From NCBI GenBank assembly GCA_009787915.1, contig WQSK01000042.1, positions 1 through 8,850 on the forward strand: DNA of 8,850 nucleotides, written 5' to 3'. The position numbers and the translations under genes were made by a program. Every line of letters starts with the position of its first letter. Within the stretch, counting starts at the first letter, position 1. Shown here piece by piece: positions 8,073 to 8,850 of this stretch. This DNA is from Bacillota bacterium (GTDB lineage Bacteria > Bacillota > Clostridia > Christensenellales > UBA1242). The notes under the pieces were generated by a model, which was given only the letters and a program-made list of their open reading frames with translations, had not been told where the DNA came from and did no database searches.

Positions 8073-8632
8073 TATTCTTGTTCCTCCCTTTCAATGATGT
8101 GCGGCGGGGTGGTTACGGCGAAAATCAACACGTACACATTGTCGCGGAAGATTTCTACGGTTGGTGCGGGTGCGAATTCGCGACTTGCAACCGTGACGTG
8201 GGAAACAATGGTGGAGGAGAACTTTATTTGGGTTGGGGTGGTTCGGATTGTGTACTCGCGCAATTCGCCATTGAATACGTTTCTAAGCGTTGCGGTTGTA
8301 CCAGTTCGGGTGTGGCGAAAGCGTGTGACTATGAAGTTAAACTCTGTTCGATAGGTGCCGTGTGCGAAAACCAAACGGAATGTCTGAAAGTCGTTTTCAA
8401 AGATGCCGTATGATTGGTCGTACCTTATCATGTGGATGATGTCATCGGACGGCATGCCGTTTTCGTCGGGATATCTGAAAAAGCCTGACCTGATGTCTGT
8501 TAAATAATATCGTTGGTTAAGTTGTATTCGGGCTCCTATAACTGGGGTTGGGCGAAGGGCAAAGTACAGACCGATTGCGGTACCCGTGACTGCCACGATG
8601 ACGACGAACATTGGAATCCAGACCCTTTTCAT
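8072..8632 (-). CDS. Small single-anchor membrane protein with beta-rich extracytoplasmic domain (unknown function), first gene of a pair
   Basis: 186 residues, family not recognised. MKRVWIP is followed by a hydrophobic helix at about residues 5-26 (FVVIVAVTGTAIGLYFAL), then a soluble domain expected outside the membrane. That domain alternates polar and hydrophobic residues as in beta strands (for example FRLVFAHGTYRTEF, then TTATLRN and REYTIRTT). It ends with a short acidic tail (EREEQE). There is no lipobox Cys and no obvious signal peptidase site, so a membrane-tethered protein is most likely. The architecture parallels the downstream gene (anchor plus short beta domain), so the two may be distant paralogues, although I see no clear sequence identity. 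The ATG at 8632 is the only start in the open frame before an upstream stop at 8645-8647. GGAGG lies only 1 nt before it, which is unusually close. A second Met at residue 8 (8609-8611) is an alternative start. Confidence 0.72.
   Translation of the reverse strand: MKRVWIPMFVVIVAVTGTAIGLYFALRPTPVIGARIQLNQRYYLTDIRSGFFRYPDENGMPSDDIIHMIRYDQSYGIFENDFQTFRLVFAHGTYRTEFNFIVTRFRHTRTGTTATLRNVFNGELREYTIRTTPTQIKFSSTIVSHVTVASREFAPAPTVEIFRDNVYVLIFAVTTPPHIIEREEQE
8083..8088 (-). promoter_or_regulatory. Shine-Dalgarno of the downstream small membrane-protein gene
   Basis: Read on the - strand this is GGGAGG, 10 nt before the ATG at 8072-8070 and inside the 3' end of the upstream coding sequence. It supports the chosen start and reinitiation across the TAATG overlap. 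Confidence 0.65.
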
Positions 8633-8638
8633 GCCTCC

Positions 8639-8668
8639 ACTATATCACGGAGTTTGAAATAACACCAA
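8639..8668 (-). promoter_or_regulatory. Candidate extended -10 promoter for the small membrane-protein pair
   Basis: On the - strand, TATAGT (8644-8639, 5 of 6 to TATAAT) is preceded by TG at the extended -10 position (TGATATAGT). An 18-nt spacer separates it from TTGGTG (8668-8663, 3 of 6 to TTGACA). A start site about 7 nt after the -10 would fall at or next to the ATG at 8632. The transcript would then be leaderless or nearly so, and the GGAGG at 8638-8634 would hardly be in the RNA. The -10 is good and the -35 weak. An alternative is an unseen promoter further upstream, with this match arising by chance. Confidence 0.45.
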
Positions 8669-8676
8669 CACTTTTT

Positions 8677-8743
8677 GGGTTTTTAACTGGGTTATTTCCA
8701 GGTTATTTTTGGGTTATTACTGGGTTGTTCTTGGGTTTTGCGA
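8677..8743. repeat. Six-unit tandem array, 11-bp period (GGGTTATT core)
   Basis: The + strand core (G/A)GGTT recurs at 8677, 8689, 8700, 8711, 8722 and 8733, with spacings of 12, 11, 11, 11 and 11. Units read GGGTTTTTAACT, GGGTTATTTCC, AGGTTATTTTT, GGGTTATTACT, GGGTTGTTCTT and GGGTTTTGCGA. On the - strand each unit is AACC(C/T) followed by A-rich sequence. The period is close to one turn of DNA and is not a multiple of three, so this is not coding. The array lies just upstream of the candidate -35 of the small operon. It could be a cooperative regulator-binding array, an UP-like or curved element, or a plain minisatellite. Period and copies are seen directly; function is inferred. Confidence 0.75.
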
Positions 8744-8784
8744 GCCATTAAAACCCCAACCAAAACCAGTGTGGCAAAGTTCCC
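8744..8784. other. Intergenic spacer without recognisable features
   Basis: C/A-rich sequence on the + strand between the 11-bp array and the edge repeats. It has no open frame of note, no hairpin and no promoter match that I can defend. The whole gene-free stretch at the right end (8633-8850) is otherwise taken up by the promoter candidate, the array and the two stem-loop units. Confidence 0.6.
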
Positions 8785-8812
8785 AAAAACCCCCGTCGCT
8801 TCGCGCCACCCC
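8785..8812 (-). repeat. G-rich stem-loop/T-run unit (unit 4), terminator-like on the - strand
   Basis: Read on the - strand from 8812: GGGGTG, an imperfect GGCGC-GAA-GCGAC hairpin (one G/A mismatch), GGGGG, then TTTTT. The second half of the hairpin and the G-run/T-run are identical to unit 1 at 7559-7573. It lacks the CCCCC partner that unit 1 has, so it is probably a weaker terminator or a relic. It could end transcription arriving from a - strand gene beyond the right edge. Confidence 0.55.
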
Positions 8813-8822
8813 TCCCAGATAC

Positions 8823-8850
8823 AAAAAACCCCCGCCCTAACGGGCACCCC
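8823..8850 (-). repeat. G-rich stem-loop/T-run unit (unit 3) at the right edge, terminator-like on the - strand
   Basis: Read on the - strand from 8850: GGGGTG, stem GCCC-GTTA-GGGC, GGGGG-type run, TTTTTT. It differs from unit 2 (7585-7610) by one loop base and two extra Gs before the T-run. It may extend past the window. Its orientation suggests a - strand gene ending just right of 8850. Confidence 0.55.

Noticed and set aside
8078..8413. Open frames on the + strand (8078-8413 and 8094-8354)
   Set aside because: They overlap the better-supported - strand gene with a clear membrane anchor and coupled neighbour. The + strand products have no recognisable features.
8677..8743. CRISPR array or plasmid-type iterons
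   Set aside because: The 11-bp unit has no unique spacers, which excludes CRISPR. No Rep gene or AT-rich origin is present to support iterons.
8692..8748. 18-codon mini-frame on the - strand (MARKTQEQ...) through the 11-bp array, possible leader peptide
   Set aside because: It has no Shine-Dalgarno, and the sequence is a by-product of the repeat, whose 11-bp period does not keep frame. The candidate promoter lies downstream of it.
7531..8850. Insertion sequence or transposon bounded by the two repeat clusters
   Set aside because: There is no transposase between them, the unit order is not mirrored, and the units end in T-runs as terminators do. No target duplication can be seen.

Overview
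The window looks like the end of a conjugative (type IV secretion) gene block next to a small, unrelated operon in a Gram-positive, Clostridia-like (Bacillota) genome, possibly an uncultured gut or rumen lineage. This placement is inferred from three things. The secretion proteins resemble the single-membrane conjugation machinery of Gram-positive and mycoplasma integrative elements. TGG is used for Trp and TGA is not read through, so the genetic code is standard. Shine-Dalgarno sites of the GGAGG type are present. No taxonomic marker gene lies in the window, so the placement is tentative.

Left part (1-7516, + strand): two genes separated by 2 nt. The first is a very large VirB6-like channel protein that is already open at the left edge (1615 residues visible, true start outside). 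It has a long N-terminal region, a compact block of about four membrane helices with a VirB6/Mbov_0396-like core motif, and about 770 residues of charged, Ala/Lys-rich, mostly helical soluble tail. The second is an 887-residue VirB4-type ATPase. Its first ~90 residues are a PrgI/VirB3-like two-helix membrane domain, so it is a natural VirB3-VirB4 fusion. Together they would supply the inner-membrane channel and its motor. The VirB6-then-VirB4 order matches the Mbov_0396/Mbov_0397 arrangement of mycoplasma integrative elements as I recall it.

Middle (7517-7616): a short convergent intergenic region with two consecutive stem-loop units, each followed by a T-run, just after the ATPase stop codon. 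They read as terminators for the secretion operon.

Right part (7617-8632, - strand): two small genes overlapping by one base (TAATG). Each encodes one N-terminal membrane anchor plus a short, beta-rich extracytoplasmic domain of lipocalin-like appearance. I cannot name either protein. Upstream of them (8639-8743) are a candidate extended -10 promoter and, directly behind it, a six-unit tandem array with an 11-bp period (GGGTTATT core on the + strand). The window ends (8785-8850) with two more copies of the stem-loop/T-run unit on the - strand, presumably terminating a gene beyond the right edge.

The points most worth following up are the giant VirB6-like protein with its uncharacterised tail, the VirB3-VirB4 fusion, the helically phased 11-bp array at the promoter of the small membrane-protein pair, and the four-copy family of G-rich terminator-like units.
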